Assembly (NCBI RefSeq): GCF_026745355.1
Contig: NC_079210.1
Span: 33,052,516-33,116,515, forward strand
Length of the DNA stretch: 64,000 nucleotides
Direction: 5' to 3'
DNA from: Beta vulgaris subsp. vulgaris
Taxonomy: Eukaryota; Streptophyta; Magnoliopsida; Caryophyllales; Amaranthaceae
The translations under genes were made by a program, and so were the position numbers. Below, one piece after another: positions 12,222-27,278 of the stretch. Numbering within the stretch: position 1 is the first letter of the stretch; each line of letters opens with the position of its first letter. The notes under the pieces are model-generated. The model was given only the letters and a program-made list of their open reading frames with translations, had not been told where the DNA came from and did no database searches.

Positions 12222-13927
12222 ATAAGAAAAGCACATGAGGTAATCATTATTAGTTATTGGAAAAGTATTTCTAGAAAAGCAATACTCAGGAGGTGAGACA
12301 AAGCAGTAGCTGGGGGAGTTTTAGGTTAGATTATAGTTGTCACTTAAGCTAATTATATATTTTCTTGGCGCCGAATTATATTCTCAAAAGAATTTGAGTT
12401 TGTTCTAGATTTATATTACACTTTCTTTATTAGAATCTACTTAATCTGTATTCTATTTGAATATTCATTTTTGAATCTTTTTAAAATTGTTTAATTTTTG
12501 TTCAATTTTTATATTATTATATCGCTAACAATTAATTTCTCTTAATATTTCTGGTTATTAGTAATTTAGTTTTAAAACATTACTTATTATTTATGAAAGT
12601 GAGTTATTATTTTAAGCTGCGTAAAATGAAGATGGGTCTATAGGATAGATGTCTATTACTATGTGCATTTGCATTGTGTTATTGTTTATTTTATTGGTTT
12701 ATTAATTTCCTTTATGGTTATTAATGGTTTTTTGTGTTCTTTAAGTGTTTTAGGTGAATTAAGTGCTTATTTGGTCATATAGTACCATGTGTAAACTTTA
12801 AACTTGTTTAGTTTGTGTAACATTCAACTTGTCTTTATTGATATTTATTTCTCTGATTTGGGTATTCCATATGATCGAGTGCTTTCTTGTATTTTAGAAT
12901 ATCTTTTCCTCCAATTGACGCACTGGTAATTTTTTAAAATTGAGGCATTTGATTTGCACATGGACCAAGGAAAAGGAGGGTAAAACTAGCAAAATAGAAA
13001 AACTGAATACGGTAGAGACGAGTATAAAAGTAAGAGAGACTTGGTGAGCCAACTTATCATATAAGAAAATAGGGTAAAATTCCCCAATTTATAAACAAAA
13101 AACATCCCTAAATGAAAAATAAAAATGTCTCCTTTATAAAACACAAAGGGAGTAAGGGAGTAAGGGGTGCTCTTTTTCACTTATTTTTTCTTATATGAAC
13201 TTAACCAAACATAAATGAACTTATTTGATTTTAACTTAAATTATCTGAACTTATTTTGTTATTAGACTGTATCTGAAGTTGTGTGAACTTATTTTGCAAG
13301 TGTTTTAAACCTTATTTTGATTATTTTTGCTGAACTGAATTTATTTCTACTTATTAGACCTTGCTAGTCCTTATTAGAACAAATATGATTTATCTAACAT
13401 ATCTTAAATTATCTGAAATATTAACTTATCTGAACATATATTTTTTCTAATAAGGACGGGGAATAAGTTGAACAGAATATGCCTGTAAAATATGTAGCTT
13501 TATTTGATTGCCAAAAAGCATACATTATCTTAAAATCTAACGAATAATATAAGTCATCCATAATAATTGTGAAATTGATGAATATTAAATAGCTTACAAA
13601 TTGACATATTAGCAATATAGTAAGTGACGTCTTATCAATTAGAAATACAAAAAAAAAATGGACGAACCATGGCATATAAGTTTACTAGTCGCATATGCAC
13701 GCGATCAACAACCTTATGTAGCTATATATACGAATTGACATTTTTTTTATTCTAAAATTATTTTGGTAGTGATGTAAATTATTCATGTTCTTTTGTAGAT
13801 GTTATTATCTTTTTAAATCGAAGTTGATAGGTTTTTAACTATTCATTACCGTCACTGAAAAATTTCGTCGATGATTTTAATAGTTCCGTTTAGAGACTTT
13901 AGTATATGAATGTTAATAATCCCTATC
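12222..13927. other. AT-rich intergenic sequence without a gene
   Basis: No ORF above background. From 13190 to 13440 a degenerate repeat of 'ctgaacttatt' recurs about every 25-40 bp. A TTGGCGCCGA string at 12366 resembles a retrotransposon primer site but has no LTR end next to it. Nothing else can be supported. Confidence 0.5.
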
Positions 13928-14103
13928 GTTTGAACTTTTTTTTTTTTTGGCTAAGCAAGAGGGTAGATTAATATTAAAATCCAAATTACAACCTAGCTCA
14001 ACCTAAAGGGAGGCAAACCAACTTGGTTGGACCCCCTCACCTTTAGGAAGGCATAAACAAGCCAAGGTACGCAACTAATTACAGTTCAACACATTACAAA
14101 TGT

Positions 14104-17100
14104 TCAAACCATCACAGCTTTCCTAGTTATCTTCTTCGGCATAACAGAATGAACTCTAGCTTTAATGAGGCTTTTGATTAGTTGAACAACTTTGCTGATT
14201 CTTGGTACCTTTTGTAGCCAGTACTCTTCATTTCTCCCCTGCCAAACTAAATAGACTAAAGCAGCTACATTAGCAAGCATTACTTGCTTTTGAAACTTGG
14301 AATTTGTGCCACCTCTAATTCTTCTAATTAATTGCTGCAAATCTTTTGTAACAAATCTAATGTTCAGCCATGCTTTAATCAACTTCAAGCACTCTTAACT
14401 AATATAACACTGAAAAAGTAAGTCAGGATGGTCTTCAAAGCTTCTGTCACAAATGAGGCATTTGTCAGTTTGACTAATTCTATACTGAGCTAATTTAGCT
14501 CTGGTCTGAAGTTTAGTCTGAATTGCTAACCATAAAATAAAGCGGTGCTTATGAACATTCAGTTTGTTCCAGACCATTCCATCCCAAGCTACGGTTGGTT
14601 GCTCAACCATAAGCTTGCTATAAATCGCCTTAATTGAATATGTGTTCATAGAGCAAAAGTCTCAATGTGAATATACTTGTTTTAGTTGCTCCTAAATACC
14701 ACATATTCTCCTCCGATACCAACTGGCATTTGACTTAGGAGAATAATTCCACCAGTCAGTTCCTCGCAGATAAACAAAATTAATCCACACACTGTCTTAT
14801 TTTGTTGTTACAGCCCAAATATATTTCCCAAAACTTGCAACTTTCCATATATACACCTTTCTAGATCCCAAGCCTCCTGCAGATTTCTGAGTGCAAACCT
14901 GATCCCAAGCTAAAACACCTGATTTAGTGATAAAATGTTGTCCACTCCAGAGAAATGTTCCACAAATCTTGCTAATATTAGATAGGAAAGACTTAGGCAG
15001 TATAAAAACTTGAGCCCCGTAGATTTGTCAACTCAATAAAACCGAGTTTATAAGCTGTACCCTAGCTGTGGAGGACAAATTCCTTGAAATCCACAATCTG
15101 ATCCTCGATGTAATCTTTTCAGTAAGCACCTCACGTTGAGCACTTGTTATCTTTTTAGCACAGATGGGTACCCCCGAGTATCTCAATGGAAGGCTTTGTT
15201 GTGTGAAAGCAGAAGCTTCTGTGAATATCTAAGCATTAGTTGAAGACATACCACAAGCATAGAAGGCCGATTTACTAATGTTAGCTTGCAAACCAGATGA
15301 ATCAGAAAATAGCTTGAAAGCTATCAACATTAAGTATACTGAAACATCATCTCCTCTACAGCACATTATGAGATCATTTGCAAACACACATGTCTGTTAG
15401 TTTCATCTCTTTACTACATCTTGGATGAAACTAAAAATGAGGTAATTCACCAAGTTTTGTCAATATTTTTGACAAACACTCCATGCAAATCACAAATAGG
15501 AGAGGGGATATAGGATCTCCTTGTCTCCATCCTCTAGAAGACTTGAAAAAACCTTCCATCTGACCATTTAACATCAATGAGATCATAGGAGTAGTAACAC
15601 ATTCTAGCACAAGAACATTGAAAAAAGCAGGAAACCCAAAAGCTTGCATCATTTCTTTGAGGAAATCCCAATTAACTGTATCATTAGCCTTCTGTAAATC
15701 AATTTTCATCAAGCAACTAGGTTTCACTTGTTCTCTACCATAGTGCTTCACCAAATCTTGAATCACCATGATATTATGGACAATGAACCTACATGCACAA
15801 ATCTTCCTTGATTTCCCATGATCAAATCTGGCAACACTTAGTCTCAGCCTGTTGCATAATACCTTAGTATTACACTTATAAAGTGTATTAGAAAAAGATA
15901 TTGGCCTAAACTCTATCACATTCTTAGGGCATTTTGTTTTAGGCACTAAAGTGATGATAGTTGTATTGAAAGATTATAGAATTTTCCTTTCTTGCACAGC
16001 ATCTAGGACTGCCTCAATCACTTCATTTTCCACTACTATCCAAGCATCTTTGTAAAAGTATGTACCAAAACCATCTATACCTGGGGATTTATCACCAAGA
16101 ATTGAAAATAAGGCTTTCTTGATCTCCTCCCTTGTGTAAGGTGCACACAAGATGGCTCTATGCTCATCAGTTACCAAAGGCCCTTCCTGAACTACTTGAG
16201 ACAATACAACCTTCCTTGAGCGATTGTGCTTCCCCAGCAGTTTCTCATAATTAGATAAAAATGCCTTAGAGACATGCCCTACAATATCATGCCAATTACT
16301 AGCCTCATCATATATGTTATATACCTTGTTTTGTAACCTCCTGGCTTTAATACTCTGATGTAGCAAAACAGAATTTTCATCTCCATCTCTAATCCAAGCC
16401 AATTTGGCTTTTTGTGAAAGGAATTCCATATAAGCTTTATGCTTAACATGGTATTCCTTAACAACTTCATATTCCATTGCAACAATTTGTAAATAACTAG
16501 GATTATCATGCATTAACTTCTGTTCATTCACCATCTGGTGATAGGCTTGAATATCAGCTGTATGAATTTCAGTAAACCTTGCTTTATTTAGCTCCTTCAA
16601 AGCTAATTTCACCTTATTTCATTTCTGGCACATCTTGAACATTTTAGTACTAGTGACATCAATGTTCCATGCTCTGTTAACTTCCTCTTCAAACTGTGCA
16701 GATGCCCTCGACCTGGTGTAATACTTAAATGGTTTGAAACCATTCCTAGTATCAGGATACACATCAAGCATTGCAGGGGAGTGATCAAACTCACCTTCAT
16801 TCTGAAAACAAACTTCTATAGTAGGGAATAATTATTTTCAAGCTACATTAGCTAGTATTCTATCTAGTTTAGAAAATACCCTAGCCGCCCCTAGTTGTTT
16901 ATTATTCCATGTAAAGAAATTCCCTGAGCTTTTTACATCTTTCATTGTGCAATATGCCGTACATTCCCTCATGTCCCTCATTTCAATCTCCCTAACCTGA
17001 GAGCCAATTCTCTCTTCAATGTTCATTACACAATTGAAACCACCACATAAGATCCATGGATTAACAGTATTTAAGCTTTTTAAATCATCCCATAACTCTA

Positions 17101-17457
17101 CTCTTTTATCCCTTTCAATAAATGCATAATTGAAAGTGCTATAAAAACTTGCCTACCACTAAGAGGCTGCAAATAACAGTGTATTAAATGTGGTGTAGTT
17201 TTTATTATAGTTACCTAAAAATTCCAGGAATCCAAGCCAAAATGATTCTCCCACCATCATGTTGACTAGAGTTACTAGTGAATCACCATCCCCTAAACAC
17301 CTTCTGATATAATAAGCCAAGATTCGTTGCTTGCCTTTATTTTTGTCTCTAAGAGGCTTACAACACCAAAAGCAAACTTGTAAATGTAGTGTTTCACATC
17401 AGTTTATTTATTAATGTTGTTCAAGCACCTTACATTCCAGCATAGTAATTTATCCAT
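14104..17457 (-). pseudogene. LINE ORF2: endonuclease / RT / zf-RVT, broken
   Basis: Starts at 17457 (MDKLLCWNVRCLNN). Endonuclease remnants include SLLETK and, near 16900, FFTWNNKQ and SKLDRILAN. The RT spans about 16612-15100, with LMKIDLQKANDTVNWDF, RGWRQGDPISPLLF and the catalytic block near 15380, which reads VFANDLIMC: FADD has become FAND, so the enzyme would be dead even without the breaks. The C-terminal zf-RVT (KCLICDRSFEDHPDLLFQC) and tail run to 14104. There are many stops and at least four frameshifts. Confidence 0.85.
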
Positions 17458-18756
17458 GCTCTTTAGGAGGCCCTCCCCTTCTTTCCTGCTAGATATCTCC
17501 TTCTGAGCACCATCAGATTGGTTCACCATCTAGACATCATCAACCTGCACACTAATATCATCGAGAGCCTTGAAATGATGCTGAGTGTTAGTAAGACTAA
17601 CATTTGCTATTCTGACTCTAATAGGCTTTAAAGCCCTCTGGAAACCCTCCTGGTCCATAATTTGAGCATTGCCAGTTGCTTTCTCTACTGTTGAACAAGA
17701 TGAATCAGGTACCACCACAACAGTAATTGGATCAGGGATCACCTATGTAGTAGGAGCTACAACTTTAGGAACCCATTTCTTCTTAATTTTCCAGTGTCTG
17801 CAGTCCTTTGTCAAATGCCCAAAACCATTACAAGTTTGACAGTGTAGTGGTTTTCATTCAAACAGGACTGGAACTTCTGTTAAGCAACCATTTTCATTCC
17901 AAAATTGAATCATCTTAGGAAATTTCTTGTCAATTTTCACTTCCACCAAAATACGAGCAATTTGCAATTTAACCCGGTTTCTTGTAGCATCATCTCTTTT
18001 AGTTGGATCCCCTAGTTGAGAAACAATTTTATGAAGAGATTTCTCACCCCAATACTTCAGTTTCAATTTCAATTGAACCCATATGGATAGTGTTTTTTCA
18101 AATCATCTTTCTCAAAGTCCATCTCAGATGACCAAGGTTTTACTACTAGAGGTTTCTTATCAAAGAAATAGTGCCCCTCAAGAGCTCTATCCCTAAAATC
18201 CATGGCAGGAAACCTTACAATGAACATCCCTTTTTCACCAAAGCAACTTTATCAATCTTAAAATTCCTCAAGATTCTACGCAAAAAAAAAAAAACCCTCC
18301 ATGACCTGTATTGGTGGATTCGAGCCAACAACGTAGCAGATAATTGAAGTGTTCCAAAAGTCAGTTTCATCTTGAATGTCTTCTAATTCAATATGAATAG
18401 GTTCAATTTCAGATTCATTCACATTCTTATTAACGTCATTACCCTCTACTACTTCATCCTCGATTTCAATTTCATTCACCTCAACATCATTATTACCATC
18501 AATATCTTCAAATTGTTGTAAAATTGGAAAAAAAATTACTTGAATAAGTTTCTGATTGATTGTGTTTCCCAGCACTAGCATGGATTGATTGCAACCATTC
18601 ATTGAATGTGTGTCTAATTTCCGATCGCTGCTGCAAATGTTGAATTGATGATTTTGGAGTTAGAATTTCACCTAAACCAAAATCCAATGCCTCAATCCCC
18701 ATTATTTCATCCATCGATCTTGTTCGTGGAGCTTGAGAATTGGAAATGGTCCTCAA
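17450..18756 (-). pseudogene. LINE ORF1 (DUF4283 / CCHC), broken
   Basis: The start at 18756 (MRTISNSQAPRTRSMDEI) is the first Met before a Glu/Asp-rich stretch. The DUF4283-type domain follows (FWNTSIICYVVGSNPPIQVMEG, then GMFIVRFPAMDF and LKYWGEKSLHKIVSQLG). It is interrupted by a frameshift in an A run at 18282-18293 and by stops near 18080. The zinc knuckle CQTCNGFGHLTKDC near 17850-17805 is an intact CX2CX4HX4C motif, unlike those of the other two LINEs. A last frame ends ...EHG-stop at 17452-17450, overlapping the ORF2 ATG at 17457. A stop at 17530 separates the preceding open frame from ORF2. Confidence 0.8.
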
Positions 18757-18898
18757 GCTTTCTTCTTCCTCTTATCATGACTCGTACTCTGAGTTTTCTC
18801 ACTAGTTTTCCGTGCTATGGCAACAGTGCAAGCGTGGAAAGAATCCCAGTAAGCTTTATCAGAGCAGCTCTACTTCTTCAATATATTGTTTGAACTTT

Positions 18899-19769
18899 GT
18901 AAATACGAAGCATTATATGGTCACGATATGTCGCTAACTTTTTGTTTGGTTGAAGATTGTTATAAATTTGGTGAATTGATTGTGTCAATCTATTTGATCA
19001 GGTTATTAATGGTGATTGCATATTCCATTTTTGACTTACTCATATGACAAGTTGCATTGATTCTCAATTTTTTTTTTATAAAAACAAAATGTTGTTTTAG
19101 ATTATAATAGGTATTGTAGTCACTTCAAAGGGAGACACTACACCTCCTCCCTTGCCTTATATAATAAAGATAATGCCGTCATTAAATTTCATATTAGAAC
19201 ATATTAATCCGTTGTATATTATACCTAACATAATCAATTACCCAATAACCAATCAAACACTTCTAAATTTCTTTCTTACTGAATTCAATATCTCATATAT
19301 CATTTTTCAATAGTATTTAACAAATAATTGTTATACGATGAATCTTCCGACTATTAATTAAATTCTTATGGGGCAGTCAAGTTGCCACTTCACCACTTCA
19401 GATACAGCAGAAGCGGCTCATTAAGATGGAGAGTGGCAAAGTCAATTGTACACCTATCTTTAATCCTTATCCTCAGTATTACTACTAAATGACACTATAA
19501 AGCATCTATATTGATACTGACTTGCTCTAAGTCATTATCTGTATTTTCAACTAAACAAATATTATTAAATTTATGATTCAAGTCAAATTACGCCTAAATC
19601 CTTACTTTTGTCTTTATCAACACTTGCATGACAAATGTGGATTCTACGTCAACTGACTGTGGAGAACTCACAAAAATTCAAGGTAAGCGCGTTAGCTGAA
19701 ATCTTTGACATGACGTCCATAGTATAACGCAAGTCCCCCATGCACGTTCCTCCAGGCACCATGCTCTAC
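18899..19769. other. intergenic region upstream of the peroxidase
   Basis: AT-rich, no ORF. It holds the distal promoter of the peroxidase. TGACGT at 19711-19716 matches the core bound by TGA-type bZIP factors (as-1 half site), about 60 bp before the TATA box. Whether it is used cannot be told from the sequence. Confidence 0.4.
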
Positions 19770-19777
19770 TATATAAA
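19770..19777 (+). promoter_or_regulatory. TATA box of the peroxidase gene
   Basis: TATATAAA, 182 bp before the start codon. Transcription would begin near 19800-19810, giving a leader of about 150 bases with no upstream ATG of obvious importance. The spacing is normal for a plant gene. Confidence 0.7.
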
Positions 19778-19948
19778 CTCAACATACCATAAGCTTTTCT
19801 TCATCTCAACTAAGCTTGGAATCCATAACCAAATTAAGCTTTCCTATAAGCCAAAGTTTTAGAAAATAATTTCATTTCTTTTTCCTTCTTTCCCTGCTAA
19901 AAGCTTAGATTTTCCTTTTCTTTTTTCCTGTCCACTCAACTCTAATAA

Positions 19949-21938
<1,990 letters not shown>

Positions 21939-22105
21939 TTAAGAATTAAATTGGGTCTTCGGGTTAAAAACGACCTGGATACTGTACGAAGTTAGTGTCA
22001 TGTATACTTTAGGAAAGTATGTTAGTTCTTCAATAGGAAAGATGCTTATCATTTGTAATCTATTTATATACATATGCGGCTGTATTCATTTATACATGTT
22101 TATCT

Positions 22106-22111
22106 AATAAA
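22106..22111 (+). terminator. poly(A) signal of the peroxidase gene
   Basis: AATAAA, 168 bp after the stop codon, in an AT-rich 3' UTR. It is the only canonical copy close behind the gene, and precedes the retrotransposon LTR at about 22312. Confidence 0.6.
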
Positions 22112-22311
22112 AAGTGTAACACATGATATGGATATTCTGCATCTAAATAATTGTCTTGTTTGATTTTTACGTGCGTTTTGGGTGTAATACAGTACAACAT
22201 AACTTATTGCTTTACATGCATAATTGTTACTAATATTTTCAGATATCAAGTAACATTGATTTTGGTACATTGAATTGAAACTCAAAAGGTTTAATTTGTG
22301 CTTTAACATAA

Positions 22312-23132
22312 TGACCAAATAGAAATATAAATCTCATTAAATGAAGTGAACAGAGGTCGAAGTTAACAAAATCCAAAGGAAAGTCATCATGATTATATAG
22401 AGATGAAAGTCAGAGTATAGCAATTAAAAGAAGATGATTAGAGAACTGTTGAACATGAAGACAAACGTGCATTTGAGAGCTACAATTATTCAGCGTCAGA
22501 AAACGGTTAAAGTTTGAACCAAATATGATTCAAACATTTTTCCTCCCTAGCGTGCATGGAAGTTACATGTTATGATTCTCTATAAAAGGAGAAACTATTA
22601 TCAAGAAACACACACACACACAACCCATCAAACTCTAGCATTTCTTAGTTCTCTAGCGTAGCTTAGCACTAGCATAGCCTAACCCCAGACCCGTTCTGGG
22701 TTGTAGTTTAGTTACTTAGATTTAGCTTAGGCATTCGAGCATGTTCAAGCGCCATTAGGCAAGATCTCAAATTCTCCAATTGAAGCAAGGCACCATGGAG
22801 GTAACAACCTTCATGTTTCCTTTTTTAAGTTGTCCAGCGTGGCTTATCCCTTGTGTATTGTAAAATCCATCTCTAAGTTTGTGTCATGTATGGGAATTTT
22901 ATATTTTAATTAACTGATTGATTATTATTTGCTCTATATATTGCTTTTCGACTGAATTTGATTTCTGTTGTAGTTTGATCATTAATTAAATTGCAACATA
23001 GTACGTTAGCAAGGATTTATTTAATTAAAATCGGTAACCCCCGGGAATTAAGTCTCCCAAGGTATGCAATACCAAACTATTGGGTTTCCATTGACTTGTT
23101 TGCAAAGGTCACGAACTGATTTTGCACCAACA
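22312..23132 (+). repeat. 5' LTR of the interrupted Ty3 element
   Basis: Its right end, ...TTTGCACCAACA at 23132, is followed eight bases later by a primer-site-like sequence. The body is clearly related to the LTR at 50982-51806 (shared CTCTAGCGTAGCTT, CATGGAGGTA, CTTCATGTTTG, GTACGTTAGCAAGG and TGACTTGTTTGCAAAG blocks). A TATA-like TCTATAAAAGG lies at 22580. The left end is inferred from the length of the relative and may be off by tens of bases. Confidence 0.65.
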
Positions 23133-23139
23133 AGTTTTT

Positions 23140-23158
23140 TTGGCGACCACTGTGGGAG
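23140..23158 (+). other. primer-binding site of the Ty3 element
   Basis: TTGGCGACCACTGTGGGAG directly behind the LTR. Plant Ty3 elements of the Tat/Athila group have primer sites beginning TGGCG; the priming tRNA was not identified. Confidence 0.6.
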
Positions 23159-23738
23159 AAGAAGATTTATAGTCAGATTGTCAAAGTTCTTCACATTTTC
23201 GAAAACTAACTATAATAAAATGGTTATTTTTGGTTTTTATCTAAAATGCCGGAAACACGTTCTAAGCAGAATAAAGAAGTTGCTTAGGGTGAATAAAATT
23301 TTTTCAACATGGAAACTAGTTCTTTTGTCCTTCCAGAGACATGAGTGCATGGTAACAACGGTGAACTAATTCACCTTGATTGGTCATGAGGAGTCGGTTG
23401 GAGAGACCTCATCAAGGGATGGCTCATCTCCGAGTAGTACTAGACGTGGACTTATACACCCAATGTATGGAAAGTTCACGGAGGTAGTGAAGAATTTACT
23501 ATTAGAAGCCATATAGAGTAAGAGACAACCATTTGATCCTAGCTACGAAACTCTAGCCCATAAGTCACCAGAGTCTTCACATATATCCTCCAAGGGATAA
23601 GTGAAGAGAATAGAGATATTAACTCTAGGAAAATCAATAGGATCCTTGTGGATATCAATGATATTATTAGTGCAACTTTCACGACAATGTCTAATAAGTC
23701 TCTTGCCACTGAGGTGGTTTCTCGCCTAGAACCACTAG

Positions 23739-25035
23739 TGGTACGAAATAGGAGAGTACCAAGATTATTAAGGATGGCTAACATGATCATCTTTATTCCA
23801 GATGTAGTATTACCTATTGTACCTAACAAGATCCGTTCGATATGGCTTATATCTTGGTTTAGGATCAGGTGTTACAAGTTTTGTTGAAGTACTAATCCAA
23901 ATTAAACCAAGGGAGATACACATTTCATGGAGTAGTACGAGTTTTGTGATCTTTTGCAAAGGAAGATTCGAAAATAAGTAGGAGAAGCAAGCAGCTACCC
24001 AAGGGTGTTGGTGTGGTGTGTGCTTGAGGTGCTTATGATCTATTAGTGTTAATTAAGTCCAAAATCAGTTTGTTGTAACGTTTTGTTGTAAACCAGTTTT
24101 AGTATAGTTTTGCTTAGCTTAGGTTGTAACTTGGACATGTATTATGTGCTGTAGCAAGCTCCTAGCTCACTTATGAAGGACCTTAACCCCACTTGCAGCA
24201 TTGAAGCCAATCACAAGTTTTCCTTCCTAGCTAGGAAAGCTCTCCATTTGCCTACCATTTTAGTCACCAAAAGGAGGTGTATATGTGCAGCAAAGTAATC
24301 ATGTTTTTTCTTGATGGAAGATGTCTTCATAAGGAAGAAAGGTTATCATTCGTTTGTCCCTTAGACCCCACGTCCAAGTGAAGAGAGAAAGAAGCAAGTG
24401 TGCTGATCTAGCTTAGCTTTAGGAGATCTTTTGTAGTATTTATGCTTTGTTTGATCTCCTTAGTGTATTAGACTTAGTTTCTTTTGTATTAAGTCTTTTA
24501 GTCCATGTACTATATATATGTAACTTGAAACATGAATGAAAATCAGATTGGAATGTTGAAAATTGAGCTATGTGCTTATTGAAAAATTGGAGGGTTAAAT
24601 CCAAAATTTCTTCTTGTGGTTAAGGAGTGAACTTAATCTCAAAACCCTTAAGTTAAGTGAGTAAAGCATAATTTGAGAGAGATTTAGGATAATTAGTGAG
24701 TGAAGCTAATTAAAATACTCTCAAATCCATCCTAAATCATGATTAAGGTGAGTGAAGCCTTTAACTTGTTTTAGAACCCTTAAGCAATCAGCATAAGTGA
24801 GTAAAGCTTGTGAAAACTTAAGCAAACTACTAGCTTTAAGGGTGGAGATTCTTTTAGCTTGTGATCTTTCTATCCTAAACACCATTCTTCATTGAGTTGT
24901 GTTTATCAAACAATTCTTTTAGTTTTAAGAGCTTTTCTTTCGACTAGAAGTCTATATCCATTGTTCGTTCGTTTTCCGCCGCATTGTGTTATTGAGTCTT
25001 CTAAACACAAATGAGAGGAGTCCAATTTCGCATCA
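23739..25035 (+). repeat. LTR 1 of the tandem element
   Basis: 1297 bp, TG...CA ends. A TATA-like ACTATATATATG at about 24508 is a candidate promoter of the element. It differs from LTR 2 and LTR 3 by scattered single-base changes and small indels. Confidence 0.9.
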
Positions 25036-25971
25036 AGTGGTATCAGAGCTAAGGCATCTAAGTCCTCTTGGCACTTAGACGTTCTTGGAGAAGAAGAAAA
25101 ACAAAAAAAGAAGAAGTAGAAGAAGCAACCCATAAGAGACAGATTTATGAGGTAACTTTGAACGTCAGTTTCTCCCATCTCATATCGAATTTTTGGGTGA
25201 TTCTTGTTTTGAAAGTGGTTATTTTTATGTCTAGTTTTGGCATGTCAAATTTCATAACTTTTGGTGTTCATTTGATAGCGTAATCAGCGCGTTTTTCTTA
25301 AGTGGTCCAAAATCGGATTAATCTGGACCAGTTGTAGGAAAACTGAAACTGCAATCAATTGGTTGGGAGGTTTCATGTGAAATGTTTATAGAGGATTGGG
25401 GACATACAGTTCTACGTTCTCACAAACTTTCATTCAATTTGAAGTTGATTTGATTAGGTTTTGAAATTCGAAGTTAAAGTCCAATTCTGGGCAGTTTGTA
25501 TTCATTGTCATAGTAGTTCATCGTAACCTTCTATAAGTTGTACTGTTGTTAATATGGATGAACTAGTTGAAGCTTTTGCACGAATGTAAGAAGCTACTCA
25601 AAAGATTCGATTCTTGAGACAACAAATGCAAGAAGATAAGAAGCAAAAACTTCACAAGGAGAAGGTGTCTCTATTAATGGAGATGCATCAATCACAAGGA
25701 GAAAGTGAAGTTAGTGCTGATTAAGAAAAAGAACACACAAGTGCGTGTGAATTGGATGCAAAAACAAACGAGGGAGTGGAGGTAGAAAATCCTGATTTGA
25801 GGGAAGTCTTATTGGAGGTTGTTGTCATAGAACAACTACCACCAACCCTACCACAACAAAATGATGCAGCACCAATTCTAGAGAGCATGGAGGTGAACAA
25901 GAAAGACTATACACAACCTTCAAGCTCCAACAACAGAATTCGAGGTCGAATTCTTTTGAAGAAAGGGAGAA
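25036..25971 (+). other. internal region 1 of the tandem element, ORF broken
   Basis: The tRNA-Met primer site TGGTATCAGAGC lies at 25038-25049. The small ORF starts at 25554 (MDELVEAFARM) but a TAA replaces codon 12, and another stop lies near 25723, so it is closed. It lacks the 29-bp insertion near 27725 found in the second internal region. It ends with the purine tract before LTR 2. Confidence 0.85.
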
Positions 25972-27264
25972 TGGTACGAAATAGGAGAGTACCAAGATTA
26001 TTAAGGATGGCTAACATGATCATCTTTATTCCAGATGTAGTATCACCTATTCTACCTAACAAGATCCGTTGGATATGGCTTATATCTTGGTTTAGGATCA
26101 GGTGTTACAAGTTTTGTTGAAGTACTAATCCAAATTAAACTAAGGGAGATACACATTTCATGGAGTAGTACGAGTTTTGTGATCTTTGCAAAGGAAGCTT
26201 CGAAAATAAGTAGGAGAAGCAAGCAGCTGCCCAAGGGTGTTGGTGAGGTGTGTGCTTGAGGTGCTTATGATCTATTAGTGTTAATTAAGCCCAAAATCAG
26301 TTTGTTGTAACGTTTTGTTGTAAACCGGTTTTAGTATTGTTTTGCTTAGCTTAGGTTGTAACTTGGACATGTATTATGTGCTGTAGCAAGCTCCTGGATC
26401 ACTCATGAAGGACCTTAACCCCACTTGCAGCATTGAAGCCAATCACAAGTTTTCCTTCCTAGCTAGGAAAGCTCTCCATTTTCCTACCATTTTAGTCACC
26501 AAAAGGAGGTGTATATGTGCAGCAAAGTAATCATGATTTTTCTAGATGGAAGATGTCTTCATAAGGAGGAAAGGTTCTCATTGGTTTGCCCCTTAGACCC
26601 CACGTCCAAGTGAAGAGAGAAAGAAGCAAGTGTGCTGATCTAGCTTAGCTTTAGGAGATCTTTTGTAGTATTTATGCTTTGTTTAATCTCCTTAGTGTAT
26701 TAGACTTAGTTTCTTTTGTTTTAAGTCTTTTAGTCCATGTACTATATATATGTAACTTGAAACATGAATGAAAATCAGATTGGAATGTTGAAAATTGAGC
26801 TATGTGCTTATTGAAAAATTTGAGGGTTGGATCCAAAATTTCTTCTTGTGGTTAAGGAGTGAACTTTATCTCAAAACCCTTAAGTTAAGTGAGTAAAGCT
26901 TAATTTGAGAGAGAGTTAGTATAATTAGTGAGTGAAGCTAATTAAAATACTCTCAAATCCATCCTAAATCATGTTTAAGGTGAGTGAAGCCTTTAACTTG
27001 TTTTAGAACCCTTAAGCAATCATAAGTGAGTAAAGCTTGTGAAAACTTAAGCAAACTACTAGCTGTAAAAGTGGAGATTCTTTTAGCTTGTGTTCTTTCT
27101 ATCCTAAACACAATTCTTCATTGAGTTGTGTTTATCAAACAATTATTTTAGTTTTAAGAGCTTTTCTTTCGACTAGAAGTCTATATCCATTGTTCGTTCG
27201 TTTTCCGCCGCATTGTGTTATTGGGTCTTCTAAACACAAATGAGAGGAGTCCAATTTTGCATCA
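25972..27264 (+). repeat. LTR 2 (shared) of the tandem element
   Basis: 1293 bp. It serves as 3' LTR to internal region 1 and 5' LTR to internal region 2: purine tract on its left, primer site on its right. The terminal CGCATCA is TTGCATCA here. Confidence 0.9.
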
Positions 27265-27266
27265 AG

Positions 27267-27278
27267 TGGTATCAGAGC
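27267..27278 (+). other. primer-binding site, tRNA-Met type
   Basis: TGGTATCAGAGC two bases after LTR 2, complementary to the 3' end of initiator tRNA-Met, the commonest primer of plant LTR retrotransposons. The same site lies at 25038-25049 behind LTR 1, and is absent behind LTR 3, as expected for the last LTR. Confidence 0.9.

Larger units (their letters stand above)
13939..18887 (-). mobile_element. L1-type LINE, full length but decayed
   Basis: Minus-strand LINE with its A-tail visible as the T run at 13936-13948. The probable TSD is GTTTGAACTTT at 13928-13938 and 18888-18898 (11 bp, last bases ambiguous with the tail), which makes the element about 4.95 kb and nearly complete at the 5' end. 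ORF1 and ORF2 carry many stops and frameshifts, and the RT active site has FAND instead of FADD. It is the oldest-looking of the three LINEs. Its 5' end lies about 1.06 kb upstream of the peroxidase start codon, pointing towards that gene. Confidence 0.9.

Noticed and set aside
12366..12380. TTGGCGCCGA as a retrotransposon primer site
   Set aside because: It is 145 bp from the nearest candidate LTR end and has no coding region behind it.
25752..26234. ORFs in LTR 2 and at the end of internal region 1
   Set aside because: Remnant of the small element ORF (behind a stop) and antisense shadows of LTR sequence.
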